From assembly GCF_010748935.1 (NCBI RefSeq), contig NZ_CP048797.1, forward strand, positions 87,685 to 151,684: 64,000 nt of DNA. Reading direction: 5' to 3'. The translations under genes and the position numbers were made by a program. The notes under the pieces were generated by a model. It had not been told where the DNA came from. It ran no database searches and worked only from the letters and a program-made list of their open reading frames with translations. The first letter of the stretch is position 1. The number at the start of each line of letters is the position of its first letter. Positions 36,912 through 47,473 of this stretch are shown here, piece after piece. The DNA comes from Providencia vermicola (lineage in GTDB: Bacteria > Pseudomonadota > Gammaproteobacteria > Enterobacterales > Enterobacteriaceae).

Positions 36912-38325
36912 GGGGTCAGTTTGGATATCGAAAATTATTGTACTATAAGGGCTTCCCCGAACAGTCAACGCCGGTTTTTAATTTCTGTCTGTTCATCAAT
37001 GAAAGGCAAGGGATAAGACTGCGCTACTATAAACGGTCATGCTGAATCGCTAGTGATTCGGACCCTGATGAAAGACGCTCGTGAGATCCTCCTTCGTTAA
37101 TCGGATAGTGATATCCAGTAGGATATGCAGATACTTCTCACGGGGGTCTAACCCTTTACCATCAACAATTTACAGTTCAGTTACTACTCAGTTAAATTTT
37201 TCATGTTGTTGAATACAGTCTGAAGTCATCGCCGTAATGTAATGATGCCCAGCACAACCTCGCATTCTTGGCGGCGATTGCAACGACAGCACGCCAGTAT
37301 CCCCGCCTACCAATCAACGAGCAGACCCAACGGCTAAACGGGTCCGTTCTATTCTCTGCCCCTACCATTACAGAACGGGCTCCCTGGACCAGTAGGGTTC
37401 GCAGATAGGCATCACCCGCTTTTGTTATCCTGCCAAGCTTTGATTTTCCGCCACTACTGTATTGTGATGGCGTTAGCCCCAACCAGGCTGCCAGTTGGCG
37501 CCCGTTCTTAAAATCATGGGCATTGCCAATACTGGCGACCAGCGCACTCGCTGTGGTGGGCCCAACACCTTTCAGTTCCATTAACTGCTGGCTGCGATGA
37601 TCTGTTTTGGCCACACGAGATAATACCCTGTCATATTCGGCGATTTTCTCTTCAATATTAGTGACATGTGTCAATAGATCATCAATGCACAGCCTAACCT
37701 GTACTGGCAGAGTTTCCTTCTGGTCAGAAACAACATGACGCAGAGCATCAGTGCTTTGTGGGGCAATAACCCCGAATTCAGATATCAGGCCCCGAAGACG
37801 GTTATACGTTGCTGTTCTTTCCTGGATAAATCCCTGTCTTGTCCGATGTAAGCATTGCATTGCCTGCTGGCTTTCGTCTTTGACTGGTACAAAGCGCATA
37901 TGCGGCCGCTGCACTGCCTCACAAATAGCTATTGCATCAGCTGCATCATTTTTCCCGGTCTTACCCGCCATGCGATAGGGTGAGACAAATTTCGGAGCCA
38001 TCAACCGGACATCATGGCCATACTGCCTGAATAATCTTGCCCAATAGTGGGCACCCGAGCAGGCTTCCATTCCAATGACACAGGGAGGTAAACCTGCGAT
38101 GAGTTCAGAAAGTGCTGCACGCGACACCTTGGGTTTAACCAGAACAGCTTTACCATTTTGGTCAATGCAGTGAACAGCAAACACATTTTTAGCAAGATCG
38201 ATACCGACAGTGGTGATGGTCATAACGAATCCCTCTGGGTCAATGTTTATCCTATGATTGCACGAAAGTTAATCAGGCGCATATCTAGGGGAAGTCCCTT
38301 CCATTCGTTAGGCTCATTTTTTGAC
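36912..38325. repeat. Left diverged inverted end module of the inner transposon
   Basis: This roughly 1.4-kb block (terminal repeat, about 290 non-coding bases, IS110-family gene, about 100 bases of 5' flank) matches the right block at 45119-46540 in inverted orientation. Identity is full over the outer 48 bases, then clearly lower. Homology ends around GGTCAAAAAAT. Confidence 0.8.
37201..38223 (-). CDS. IS110-family transposase, left copy
   Basis: A 340-aa DEDD recombinase starting MTITTVGIDLAKNVFAVHC. It has ECAT-type motifs GMEACSGAHYWAR and KNDAADAIAICEA, and the C-terminal transposase-20 block (GVGPTTASALVAS, GLTPSQYSSGGKSKLG). About 290 non-coding bases lie downstream of its stop, where IS1111-type elements would encode the bridge RNA. 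It is close to, but not identical with, the right copy. Intact. Confidence 0.9.
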   Translation of the reverse strand: MTITTVGIDLAKNVFAVHCIDQNGKAVLVKPKVSRAALSELIAGLPPCVIGMEACSGAHYWARLFRQYGHDVRLMAPKFVSPYRMAGKTGKNDAADAIAICEAVQRPHMRFVPVKDESQQAMQCLHRTRQGFIQERTATYNRLRGLISEFGVIAPQSTDALRHVVSDQKETLPVQVRLCIDDLLTHVTNIEEKIAEYDRVLSRVAKTDHRSQQLMELKGVGPTTASALVASIGNAHDFKNGRQLAAWLGLTPSQYSSGGKSKLGRITKAGDAYLRTLLVQGARSVMVGAENRTDPFSRWVCSLIGRRGYWRAVVAIAAKNARLCWASLHYGDDFRLYSTT

Positions 38326-38498
38326 CATCAATGATGAGCCAATATCTGGCGAAATTTAACAGAACCGCCTATGCCCCAAATCCCGTATCGGTAGATATCA
38401 TTTTTGTAGTAACTTTCCTTCCGACAGTATCACAGCCAAAAATAATATAAATATATGATTTATATCGTAAATAAAGGTAGTTATGTTTATTCTTAGTT

Positions 38499-38549
38499 AT
38501 ACTATAGTGGAGTATGCATTGACGATAATTATATACTCCACTATAGTAT
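38499..38549. promoter_or_regulatory. FrmR operator/promoter region
   Basis: ATACTATAGTGGAGTAT (38499-38515) and its exact reverse complement ATACTCCACTATAGTAT (38533-38549) form a perfect 17-bp inverted repeat ahead of frmR. FrmR represses its own operon in E. coli at a site of similar TATAGTAT style, and formaldehyde relieves it. Confidence 0.8.
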
Positions 38550-38576
38550 ATAAAATCAAAAATGGTGAGGTAAATA

Positions 38577-38852
38577 ATGCCCAGTACTCCTGAAGAGAAA
38601 AAAAAGGTCCTTACCCGTGTTCGCCGCATTCGGGGTCAGATTGATGCTCTGGAAAGAGCGCTGGAAAATGGTGCTGAATGCCGTTCCATTCTTCAGCAGA
38701 TAGCTGCCGTTCGCGGAGCAGCTAACGGTCTTATGGCAGAGGTGCTCGAGAGCCACATACGGGAAACCTTTGACCAGAATGACAGCTACAGCCATGAAAT
38801 CAGTAAATCCGTTGACGATACGATTGAACTGGTTCGCGCCTATCTTAAATAG
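38577..38852 (+). CDS. frmR: FrmR formaldehyde-sensing repressor
   Basis: A 91-aa all-helical protein of the CsoR/RcnR family. Its Cys lies in [20 protein letters not shown] and an N-terminal proline ([10 protein letters not shown]) is present; formaldehyde crosslinks these two in E. coli FrmR. It releases DNA on formaldehyde and turns on the operon. The ATG is 27 bases after the perfect operator repeat. Confidence 0.93.
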   Translation: MPSTPEEKKKVLTRVRRIRGQIDALERALENGAECRSILQQIAAVRGAANGLMAEVLESHIRETFDQNDSYSHEISKSVDDTIELVRAYLK

Positions 38853-39992
<1,140 letters not shown>

Positions 39993-40033
39993 TAGCGTCT
40001 TAACTGAGTCAAACCAACTGAAGGAAATGGATC

Positions 40034-40432
40034 ATGGCAACACCTGTAATTTCTGGTAATGACGTTTTTTCCCACGTCTTCATCGGTGCATCCGATGTTG
40101 AAAAATCCGCTGATTTTTACGATGCTGTCCTCGGTACGCTTGGCATCAATAACCTCGGCCCGTTTGGCAATGGCTGGGTACTTTATGGTCGCGAAAAGCC
40201 AGCCTTTATTATTGCACATCCGGGCAACGGTGAAGCGCCATCGGCCAACGGCGTTACTGTCGGCTTTGCAGCTGCAAGTCCGGAAGAAGTTGATGCTTTC
40301 CACGCCGCGGGCCTTGCCGCCGGAGGGAAAGATGAAGGTCAGCCTGGCCCGCGCAGCCATCTCCCTGGAGCCTATGCAGCCTACCTGCGAGACCCTGCGG
40401 GTAACAAAATCACGGCTTATACGTTCATCTGA
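40034..40432 (+). CDS. VOC-family protein in the frm operon
   Basis: A 132-aa vicinal oxygen chelate protein starting MATPVISGNDVFSHVFIGAS, with FSHVFIG, SRSHLPGAYAAYLRDPAGN and KITAYTFI, the pattern of glyoxalase/bleomycin-resistance folds. It sits between frmA and frmB, so a role with formaldehyde or a related aldehyde is plausible. It is not part of the E. coli chromosomal frmRAB operon. Confidence 0.75.
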   Translation: MATPVISGNDVFSHVFIGASDVEKSADFYDAVLGTLGINNLGPFGNGWVLYGREKPAFIIAHPGNGEAPSANGVTVGFAAASPEEVDAFHAAGLAAGGKDEGQPGPRSHLPGAYAAYLRDPAGNKITAYTFI

Positions 40433-40451
40433 CGTCCGGCTATAAAGAGAC

Positions 40452-40476
40452 TTCCCCTGACTCCCTGTCAGGGGAA
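40452..40476 (+). promoter_or_regulatory. Hairpin before frmB
   Basis: TTCCCCTGAC (40452-40461) pairs perfectly with GTCAGGGGAA (40467-40476). The AGGGGA ribosome-binding sequence for frmB is inside this stem, so it could limit translation or process the message. Confidence 0.55.
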
Positions 40477-40482
40477 ATAACC

Positions 40483-41334
40483 ATGAGACAGAGGCTGATG
40501 GAACTCATCGAGCAGCATGCCAGCGCTGGCGGCTGGCAAAACGTATACCGCCATAATTCACAAACACTTAATTGTGGGATGAATTTCGGTGTTTATCTTC
40601 CCCCCAAAGCAGCAACAGAAAAACTGCCGGTCCTGTACTGGCTCTCGGGTCTGACCTGTACGGAGCAGAATTTCATCACCAAATCGGGTATGCAGCATTA
40701 TGCCGCCAGGAACAACATCATCGTCGTTGTTCCTGATACCAGTCCCCGTGGAGAGCATGTCGCAGATGCTGACAGCTACGATCTGGGCCAGGGTGCCGGA
40801 TTTTATCTGAACGCGACGGAACATCCGTGGAACACGCATTACAGGATGTATGACTATATTCTCCATGAGCTTCCGGATGTTGTCATGGAGCATTTACCTG
40901 TAACATCAAGGAAATCAATATCCGGTCACTCCATGGGGGGGCTGGGAGCGCTGGTTCTGTCGCTGCGAAATCCTGATGAATATGTGAGTGTATCGGCATT
41001 TTCACCAATAGTGTCACCTTCTCAGGTGCCATGGGGACAACAGGCATTCACCGCGTACCTGGGTGAAAATAAAAAAACGTGGGAGCACTACGATCCCGTC
41101 AGTCTCATTTTACAGGGTGCGAAATTACCAGAAATTTTTATTGACCAGGGATTAAGTGACGCCTTTTATGAAGATCAGTTACGCACTAAAAGTCTTGAAA
41201 GAGTGTGCAACGAGATGAACATCAACGCATCATTCCGATATCATACTGGTTACGACCACAGCTATTATTTCATTTCCAGCTTTATTGGTGAGCACATTGC
41301 TTACCATGCCAACAGGCTCAGGCTGTCAGCATGA
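40483..41334 (+). CDS. frmB: S-formylglutathione hydrolase
   Basis: A 283-aa alpha/beta hydrolase with nucleophile motif SGHSMGGLGAL, the histidine in GYDHSYYF, and a close overall match to E. coli FrmB (LPVLYWLSGLTC, YDLGQGAGFYLNAT). It releases formate and glutathione, the second step. E. coli FrmB begins MELIE, which corresponds to the ATG at 40498; the upstream ATG at 40483 has the stronger ribosome site, which sits in the hairpin. Confidence 0.93.
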   Translation: MRQRLMELIEQHASAGGWQNVYRHNSQTLNCGMNFGVYLPPKAATEKLPVLYWLSGLTCTEQNFITKSGMQHYAARNNIIVVVPDTSPRGEHVADADSYDLGQGAGFYLNATEHPWNTHYRMYDYILHELPDVVMEHLPVTSRKSISGHSMGGLGALVLSLRNPDEYVSVSAFSPIVSPSQVPWGQQAFTAYLGENKKTWEHYDPVSLILQGAKLPEIFIDQGLSDAFYEDQLRTKSLERVCNEMNINASFRYHTGYDHSYYFISSFIGEHIAYHANRLRLSA

Positions 41335-41361
41335 GTTGATTTCCAGCCTCAGAAAATGTGC

Positions 41362-41997
41362 TTAATTTTCAGGCCTGAACAGGGCCTGAATCCTGCAGAC
41401 CTGAGATGTGCTGTAACCGGTGGCTTCAGCAGTTTCTCTTATGCTCAGTTTCTTGACCTGTCGGTAATACAGAACTTTCTTATGTCGTTCCTGATCGGCC
41501 TGTTTGCCCCGGTATTTTCCCAGCGTATGTGCCCGTTCAATTCCCTGCTTCTGCCGATGGCGGCGGCTCAGCCAGTCCTTATGCGACATCGCGGCCATCA
41601 GGTCGATAAGCATATTATTGATGGCGGTTATCACGGCGCGGGTGATTGGGTCAGCCTGCGAAGGATCTTTATCTGACAGCGCCTGCCATGAGGTGGGTAC
41701 ATCGAGGCTGACAATCCGCAGCTCGTGTTGCTCGATTTGCTTTTTCAGCGTCATCCAGTCGCTGTTGCTCAGACGGGTCAGACGGTCTATCTGCTCGACC
41801 AGTAAAATATCATTGCGGTGACTGTCCATCAGTAAGCGCCCCAGTTCCGGGCGGTCAAGTTTTGTACCGCTGATGTTCTCCCGGTAGTAACTGGCTATTT
41901 TATGTCCCCGCTCCTGAACAAACTGCTCCAGCATCTCTTTTGCCCGATCGGCGAACTGATCTTCCGTCGATGCCCTTAAATAAGCTCTGATGAACAT
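41362..41997 (-). CDS. tnpR: Serine resolvase of the inner transposon
   Basis: A 211-aa recombinase with the catalytic serine near the start (RAYLRASTEDQFADRA) and arginines in EQIDRLTRL. A C-terminal helix-turn-helix is in LSIRETAEATGYSTSQVCRI. It would resolve cointegrates at a res site in the 167-bp divergent gap to tnpA. Reading direction is away from tnpA. Confidence 0.88.
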   Translation of the reverse strand: MFIRAYLRASTEDQFADRAKEMLEQFVQERGHKIASYYRENISGTKLDRPELGRLLMDSHRNDILLVEQIDRLTRLSNSDWMTLKKQIEQHELRIVSLDVPTSWQALSDKDPSQADPITRAVITAINNMLIDLMAAMSHKDWLSRRHRQKQGIERAHTLGKYRGKQADQERHKKVLYYRQVKKLSIRETAEATGYSTSQVCRIQALFRPEN

Positions 41998-42164
41998 TTT
42001 TCCACCACGTTATCGCATTTAAGTTATTGCATTTAATCTATCGCATATAGGTTATGTCATTCATCGTGTGCCGTCACGTTTTGAATATGGCGTCAGGGTG
42101 TACCCTTATGCGATAACCATTTTTGCTAAAAATACCGCATCGGATAATTTATGAGGGAAACTAT
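41998..42164. other. Divergent promoter and probable res site
   Basis: This intergenic region is AT-rich and lies between the start of tnpR and the start of tnpA, where Tn3-family elements have res. Repeats around TTATCGCATTTAAGTTATTG and TTATGTCATTC could be parts of the subsites. Confidence 0.6.
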
Positions 42165-45100
42165 ATGGCAAGGAGGCAGATTCTTTCTCTGTCGGAAAGA
42201 GAATCATTACTGGCATTACCGGACGATGAGTTAACGCTGACACGAATGGCCTATTTCAGTGAGCATGATCTGGCGCTTATCAGTGCTCACCGTAAACCTG
42301 CCAGCCGTTTTGGTTTTGCCGTCCTTCTTTGCTATCTGAAAAATGTCGGCTTTGCACCGGATAAAAAAATCCCACCCTCTGATGCGCTGCTGAAGCATAT
42401 CGCCAGCAGGCTAAAACTTACCGGGGATCTCTGGCCTGCTTACCTTTCCGGCAGGGATACCACCCGGCGCGAGCATTTAACCGAACTGTACCGCTATCTT
42501 GGCGTAAAAGCGTTCACCGGCAAAATACAGCAGGACTGTATTACACACCTGCTGCCGATGGCGACGCGCACCGATAAAGGTATTCTCCTGGCCGAAGAAC
42601 TGCTGGTCTGGCTCCGGAAGAACAACGTGATAATCCCCGCGATTGATGTCGTGGAGCGTACCTGTGCGGAGGCCATGGCTGGCGGCGATAAAATCGTATT
42701 TCAGACCCTGAATGCCCCGTTAACTCCGGCTCACAGGGATGCCCTTGATCGTTTACTTGAGTCCTCAGATAATCAGTTTTCCAGACTGACATGGCTTCTG
42801 CAACCGCCAGGTAAAATCAATGGTAAGAACGTGCTACAACACCTTGATCGGCTCAGTAGCATTGAATCGCTGGCGTTACCGGAAGGTATAGATCGTACCA
42901 TTCACCAGAACCGGTTGCTGAAACTGGCGCGGGAAGGCCGGAAGATGAGTAGCCGGGATTTGACCCGATTTTCAGCAGCCCGGCGTCATGCGATCTTGGT
43001 GTGCGTGCTGGAAGAAGCCCGAGCCACACTGACAGATGAAGTGATTGAGCTGCATGAACGCATGCTGAACAGCCTGTTCAGCAAAGCCAAAAGAACACAG
43101 GCTGAGCGCCTTCAGCAGACCGGAAAGCTGATCCAGTCAAAACTGAGGCAGTACATCGATGTCGGCCAGGCACTGTCTGAAGCCCGTGATTCCGGTGGCG
43201 ATCCATGGCTCGCAATAGAAAACATACTGCCATGGCCTGAATTTGTCGCCAGTCTGGAGGAAACACGCCATCTCGCCAGGAAAAATAATTTTGATCCGCT
43301 GCATATTATTACTGAGAAATACAGCACATTACGGAAATATGCCCCGCGCATGTTATCCGCTTTACAGTTAGTCGCCACCCCGGCAGCGCAACCTCTGGCT
43401 GATGCGCTGGTTGTGATCAAGGATATGTACCGGAAGCAGTCACGTAAAGTTCCGGCGACAGCGCCGCTTGAGTTTGTCCCTGAAAGCTGGCGCAAGGTGG
43501 TGATTACACCTGCGGGTGTTGACCGGCAGTACTATGAATTTTGTGCGCTCAGCGAGCTTAAGGGGGCATTGCGCTCCGGGGACATCTGGGTTAAAGGCTC
43601 ACGCCGCTACAAAAACTTTGATGATTACCTCATTCCCGAAAAGGACTTTGACAAACTCACACCGGCGCTACCCCTGCCCGTATCTGCTGATTATCATGAG
43701 TACATTACCAGCCGTATGACCCTGCTTCAGTCCAGACTTGAAGAGGTCAATGCCATGGCTGCCCTTGGTGAGCTGCCCGATGTGGAAATATCTGACAGGG
43801 GAGTAAAAGTATCTCCGCTGGATAATTGCGTCCCGGTGCAGGTTTCACCGCTGGCAGAGCTGGTTTACAGCATGCTACCGCGTCCTAAAATCACGGAAAT
43901 TCTCGATGAGGTAAACAGCTGGACGACGTTTACCCGACATTTTTCGCATATAAAAAATGACATTACCCGTCCCGATACCCGCCTGCTCCTCACCACCATC
44001 CTTGCGGATGGCATCAATCTTGGTCTGACCAAAATGGCGGAAGCCTGCCCCGGAAGCACCAAATCATCACTGGAAGATATCCAGGCATGGTACATCCGCG
44101 ACGAAACCTATTCAGCCGCCCTTGCAGAGCTGGTAAACGCGCAGGGGAAAAGACCACTTGCGGCATTCTGGGGAGACGGGACAACGTCATCATCAGACGG
44201 ACAAAATTTCAGAACAGGCAGCTCAGGCCGCTACGCAGGGCAGGTTAACCCGAAATACGGGCAGGAGCCCGGACGTCAGTTTTATACCCATATTTCGGAT
44301 CAATACAGCCCGTTTTATACCTGCATAATCAGTCGAGTCAGGGATTCAACCCATGTTCTCGATGGCTTGCTGTACCACGAAAGCGACCTGGAAATCAGGG
44401 AGCATTACACCGATACAGCGGGTTTCACCGATCATGTCTTTGCCCTGATGCATCTGCTGGGATTTGCGTTCTGTCCGCGAATCAGGGATCTCCACGACAA
44501 GAAGCTGTTTATCCAAGGGAAAGCAGACCGGTACCCGGCGCTTCAGTCACTGATATCAACGACCAGCCTGAATCTGAAAGAGATCGAAATTCACTGGCGT
44601 GAAGTGCTGCGTCTGGCGACCTCGATAAAGCAGGGAACCGTGACAGCATCTCTGATGCTGAAAAAGCTGGCCAGCTACCCCAAGCAAAACGGACTTGCCA
44701 AAGCACTGAGAGAAATTGGCCGCATTGAGCGAACGCTGTTTATGCTCGACTGGTTCCGCGATCCTACACTGCGTCGGCGAGTACAGGCGGGGCTGAATAA
44801 AGGAGAAGCCCGTAACGCGCTGGCGCGGGCGGTATTCCTGCACCGGCTGGGTGAAATCAGGGACCGAAAACCGGAAAATCAGAGTTATCGCGCCAGTGGG
44901 CTTACGCTGCTGACGGCTGCTATCTCACTGTGGAATACCGTCTATATGGAAAGGGCGATCGATGCCCTGAAGCGTAAAGGGGTGAAGATCAACGAGCAAC
45001 TGCTGTCACATTTGTCGCCGTTAGGCTGGGAGCACATTAATCTGACAGGGGATTATATCTGGAAAAGCAACAGGATACCGGCTTCCGGTAAGTTTCGTCG

Positions 45101-45203
45101 GTTGAGACCCGCTAAAGTCGAAAGGTCAAAAAATAGCCTTAACGAATGGAAGGGACTTCCCCTGGATATGCGCCTGATTAACTCTTGTGCAATCATGGGG
45201 TAA
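42165..45203 (+). CDS. tnpA: TnpA transposase of the inner transposon
   Basis: A 1012-aa Tn3-family transposase of the Tn21 group, with ATG at 42165 ([20 protein letters not shown]). The catalytic region [20 protein letters not shown] and the [20 protein letters not shown] stretch are intact. The last 28 or so residues (ERSKNSLNEWKGLPLDMRL and onward) are encoded by the right end module, so the native C-terminus has been replaced. The protein could still work if that tail is tolerated. Confidence 0.92.
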   Translation: MARRQILSLSERESLLALPDDELTLTRMAYFSEHDLALISAHRKPASRFGFAVLLCYLKNVGFAPDKKIPPSDALLKHIASRLKLTGDLWPAYLSGRDTTRREHLTELYRYLGVKAFTGKIQQDCITHLLPMATRTDKGILLAEELLVWLRKNNVIIPAIDVVERTCAEAMAGGDKIVFQTLNAPLTPAHRDALDRLLESSDNQFSRLTWLLQPPGKINGKNVLQHLDRLSSIESLALPEGIDRTIHQNRLLKLAREGRKMSSRDLTRFSAARRHAILVCVLEEARATLTDEVIELHERMLNSLFSKAKRTQAERLQQTGKLIQSKLRQYIDVGQALSEARDSGGDPWLAIENILPWPEFVASLEETRHLARKNNFDPLHIITEKYSTLRKYAPRMLSALQLVATPAAQPLADALVVIKDMYRKQSRKVPATAPLEFVPESWRKVVITPAGVDRQYYEFCALSELKGALRSGDIWVKGSRRYKNFDDYLIPEKDFDKLTPALPLPVSADYHEYITSRMTLLQSRLEEVNAMAALGELPDVEISDRGVKVSPLDNCVPVQVSPLAELVYSMLPRPKITEILDEVNSWTTFTRHFSHIKNDITRPDTRLLLTTILADGINLGLTKMAEACPGSTKSSLEDIQAWYIRDETYSAALAELVNAQGKRPLAAFWGDGTTSSSDGQNFRTGSSGRYAGQVNPKYGQEPGRQFYTHISDQYSPFYTCIISRVRDSTHVLDGLLYHESDLEIREHYTDTAGFTDHVFALMHLLGFAFCPRIRDLHDKKLFIQGKADRYPALQSLISTTSLNLKEIEIHWREVLRLATSIKQGTVTASLMLKKLASYPKQNGLAKALREIGRIERTLFMLDWFRDPTLRRRVQAGLNKGEARNALARAVFLHRLGEIRDRKPENQSYRASGLTLLTAAISLWNTVYMERAIDALKRKGVKINEQLLSHLSPLGWEHINLTGDYIWKSNRIPASGKFRRLRPAKVERSKNSLNEWKGLPLDMRLINSCAIMG

Positions 45204-46540
45204 ACATAGCCCCGGAGGGATTCGTTATGACCATCACGACTGTCGGTATCGATCTTGCTAAAAATGTGTTCGCTGTTCACTGCGTTGACCAACACGGTAA
45301 AACTGTTCTGGTTAAACCCAAAGTATCGCGTGCTGCCCTTCCTGAGCTGATTGCCAGTTTACCTCCCTGTGTTATCGGGATGGAGGCATGCTCCGGGGCT
45401 CACTACTGGGCAAGGTTGTTTCGGCAATATGGTCATGAACCACGGCTGATGGCTGCTAAATTTGTATCTCCTTACCGCATGGCCGGTAAATCAGGCAAAA
45501 ATGATGCAGCTGATGCTCAGGCTATCTGTGAAGCAGTTCGTCGCCCGCATATGCGGTTTGTACCAGTGAAGGATGAGAGCCAGCAGGCGATGCAATGCCT
45601 ACACCGTATCAGACAGGGTTTTATCGAAGAGAAAACAGCAACATATAACCGATTGAGAGGTTTGATATCGGAATTCGGTGTCATCGCCCCACAAAGTACA
45701 GATGCCCTGCGTCACATGGTTTCTGAGCAGAAGAGTTCTTTGCCACTTCAGGTTCAACAATGTGTTAATGACCTGCTGGAACACATTGATCGTATTGAAG
45801 ATAATATTACTGAATATGACCGGATTTTGTCCCGCATGGCAAAAACAGATCACCGCAGCCAGCGATTGATGGAACTGAAAGGGATTGGTCCCACAACGGC
45901 CTGTGCGCTGGTCGCCAGTATCGGTAATGCACACGATTTTAAAAATGGGCGACAACTGGCAGCCTGGCTGGGACTAACGCCATCGCAGTACAGCAGTGGT
46001 GGGAAATCAAAGCTTGGCAGGATAACTAAAGCTGGCGATTCGTATCTGCGAACGCTACTGGTTCAGGGGGCTCGTTCGGTTCTGATTGGTGCCGAGAAAA
46101 GGACTGATTTATTCAGTCGTTGGGTCTGTTCACTGGTCGATCGCAGAGGATACTGGCGTGCCGTTGTAGCCATCGCCGCCAAAAACGCAAGGCTGTGCTG
46201 GGCATCATTGCATTACGGTGATGATTTCAGGCTGTACTCAGCCAGCTAAAGCACGAAACAAAATAACCATCTGACCTGCAATTCGTTGATGATAAAGGGT
46301 TAGACCCCGTGAGGCCTATCTGGCTATTGTACAGGATATACGTATCCGCTTAACGAACAAGAACCTCACGCGCGTCTTTCATCAGGGTCCGAATCGATGA
46401 CGATTCATCATGGCCGTTTATAGTACCGCAGTCTCTCCCCTTTATTTTTACTGAAGAGCAGACAGAAACCATAAACACCGGCGTTGACACGCCGGGGAAG
46501 CCCTTATAGTACAATAATTTTCGATATCCAAACTGACCCC
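45119..46540. repeat. Right diverged inverted end module of the inner transposon
   Basis: Inverted relative of 36912-38325. It begins inside the tnpA 3' end and reaches the outer terminal repeat. Both modules place the IS110-family gene in the same position relative to the terminal repeat. Confidence 0.8.
45227..46249 (+). CDS. IS110-family transposase, right copy
   Basis: A 340-aa DEDD recombinase starting MTITTVGIDLAKNVFAVHCV. It is similar to the left copy across its length but with many substitutions (for example QYGHEPRLMAAKF against QYGHDVRLMAPKF). The ATG at 45227 is used; a longer frame upstream overlaps tnpA. Intact. About 290 non-coding bases follow its stop up to the transposon end. 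Confidence 0.9.
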   Translation: MTITTVGIDLAKNVFAVHCVDQHGKTVLVKPKVSRAALPELIASLPPCVIGMEACSGAHYWARLFRQYGHEPRLMAAKFVSPYRMAGKSGKNDAADAQAICEAVRRPHMRFVPVKDESQQAMQCLHRIRQGFIEEKTATYNRLRGLISEFGVIAPQSTDALRHMVSEQKSSLPLQVQQCVNDLLEHIDRIEDNITEYDRILSRMAKTDHRSQRLMELKGIGPTTACALVASIGNAHDFKNGRQLAAWLGLTPSQYSSGGKSKLGRITKAGDSYLRTLLVQGARSVLIGAEKRTDLFSRWVCSLVDRRGYWRAVVAIAAKNARLCWASLHYGDDFRLYSAS

Positions 46541-46715
46541 GTAAGGCACAAAGTTGCAGGGCAAAGCCAATCCTGTTTTCCGGTCTGCGGCGCTGCCTAA
46601 TGTTTTCCAGGTCATCATCGCCCAGCGTGTAGAACTTCAGTAGCGACAGTTCGTCCGTGGGCAGATCGAACAGCGCTGCTCGCTGCCGTTCGGTGAAAAT
46701 ATGGCGTCGTGACAT
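46541..46715 (-). pseudogene. N-terminal piece of the outer transposon tnpA
   Basis: The frame starts MSRRHIFTERQRAALFDLPT and runs to LQLCALR, where the inner transposon interrupts it. It continues in frame with the piece ending at 36911. The rest of the minus frame down to 46350 is encoded by the inner transposon end. Confidence 0.88.
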
Positions 46716-46809
46716 ACAAATTCGTCCCTTTTGAAGTATAGTCTGTTTTGGACAACAGCCAGCCCATATAAATCAGGGCGTTCCGATACAAAAATCCAGG
46801 AGGGTTCAA
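46716..46809. other. Divergent promoter and probable res site of the outer transposon
   Basis: These 94 bases lie between the tnpA start and tnpR, the place for res. AGGAGG at the end serves tnpR. Confidence 0.6.
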
Positions 46810-47415
46810 TTGGGACATCGTGCCGCCATTTACTGCCGGGTTTCAACAGCGGATCAGTCTTGTGAACGCCAGGAATTTGATCTGCGAGCCTTCGCCGGCT
46901 GTGCCGGCTACGACGTGGTGGGAATATTTAAGGAAACAGGTTCAGGAACTAAACTCGACCGGGCCGAGCGAAAGAAAGTCCTGGCGCTTGCCCAGTCCAG
47001 ACAAATTGATGCAATCCTGGTCACTGAGCTTTCCCGGTGGGGGCGCTCGACGCTCGATCTGCTCAATACGCTACGTGAACTGGAGAACTGGAAGGTTTCC
47101 GTGATAGCCATGAATGGAATGGCGTTCGATCTTTCGTCGCCGTATGGACGAATGCTGGCGACGTTTCTTTCCGGCATTGCGGAGTTTGAGCGGGATCTCA
47201 TCAGCGAGCGGGTCAAGTCAGGCCTTGCTGTTGCGAAGGCACGTGGTAAGAGGCTTGGTCGTCAGGCCGGAGTGCGACCAAAATCAGACCGACTTTTGCC
47301 TAAGGTGGTTGCGATGAGGGCCGAGGGACGCAGCTATCGCTGGATCGCACGCGAGCTCGGTATCAGCAAGAATACCGTCGCTGACATCGTGCAACGACAC
47401 AGAGCTAACGCTTAG
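46810..47415 (+). CDS. tnpR: Serine resolvase of the outer transposon
   Basis: A 201-aa recombinase with the catalytic serine in YCRVSTADQSCERQ, arginine in ELSRWGRSTLDLLNTL, and a C-terminal helix-turn-helix (YRWIARELGISKNTVADIV). A TTG start at 46810 follows AGGAGG at 7 bases. The stop lies within the right terminal inverted repeat. Intact. Confidence 0.9.
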   Translation: MGHRAAIYCRVSTADQSCERQEFDLRAFAGCAGYDVVGIFKETGSGTKLDRAERKKVLALAQSRQIDAILVTELSRWGRSTLDLLNTLRELENWKVSVIAMNGMAFDLSSPYGRMLATFLSGIAEFERDLISERVKSGLAVAKARGKRLGRQAGVRPKSDRLLPKVVAMRAEGRSYRWIARELGISKNTVADIVQRHRANA

Positions 47416-47473
47416 GGTGTCATTTCGCCCTCAGCCGGAACCGACCCCTAAAAGTCGTCCTATAACCACAAAG

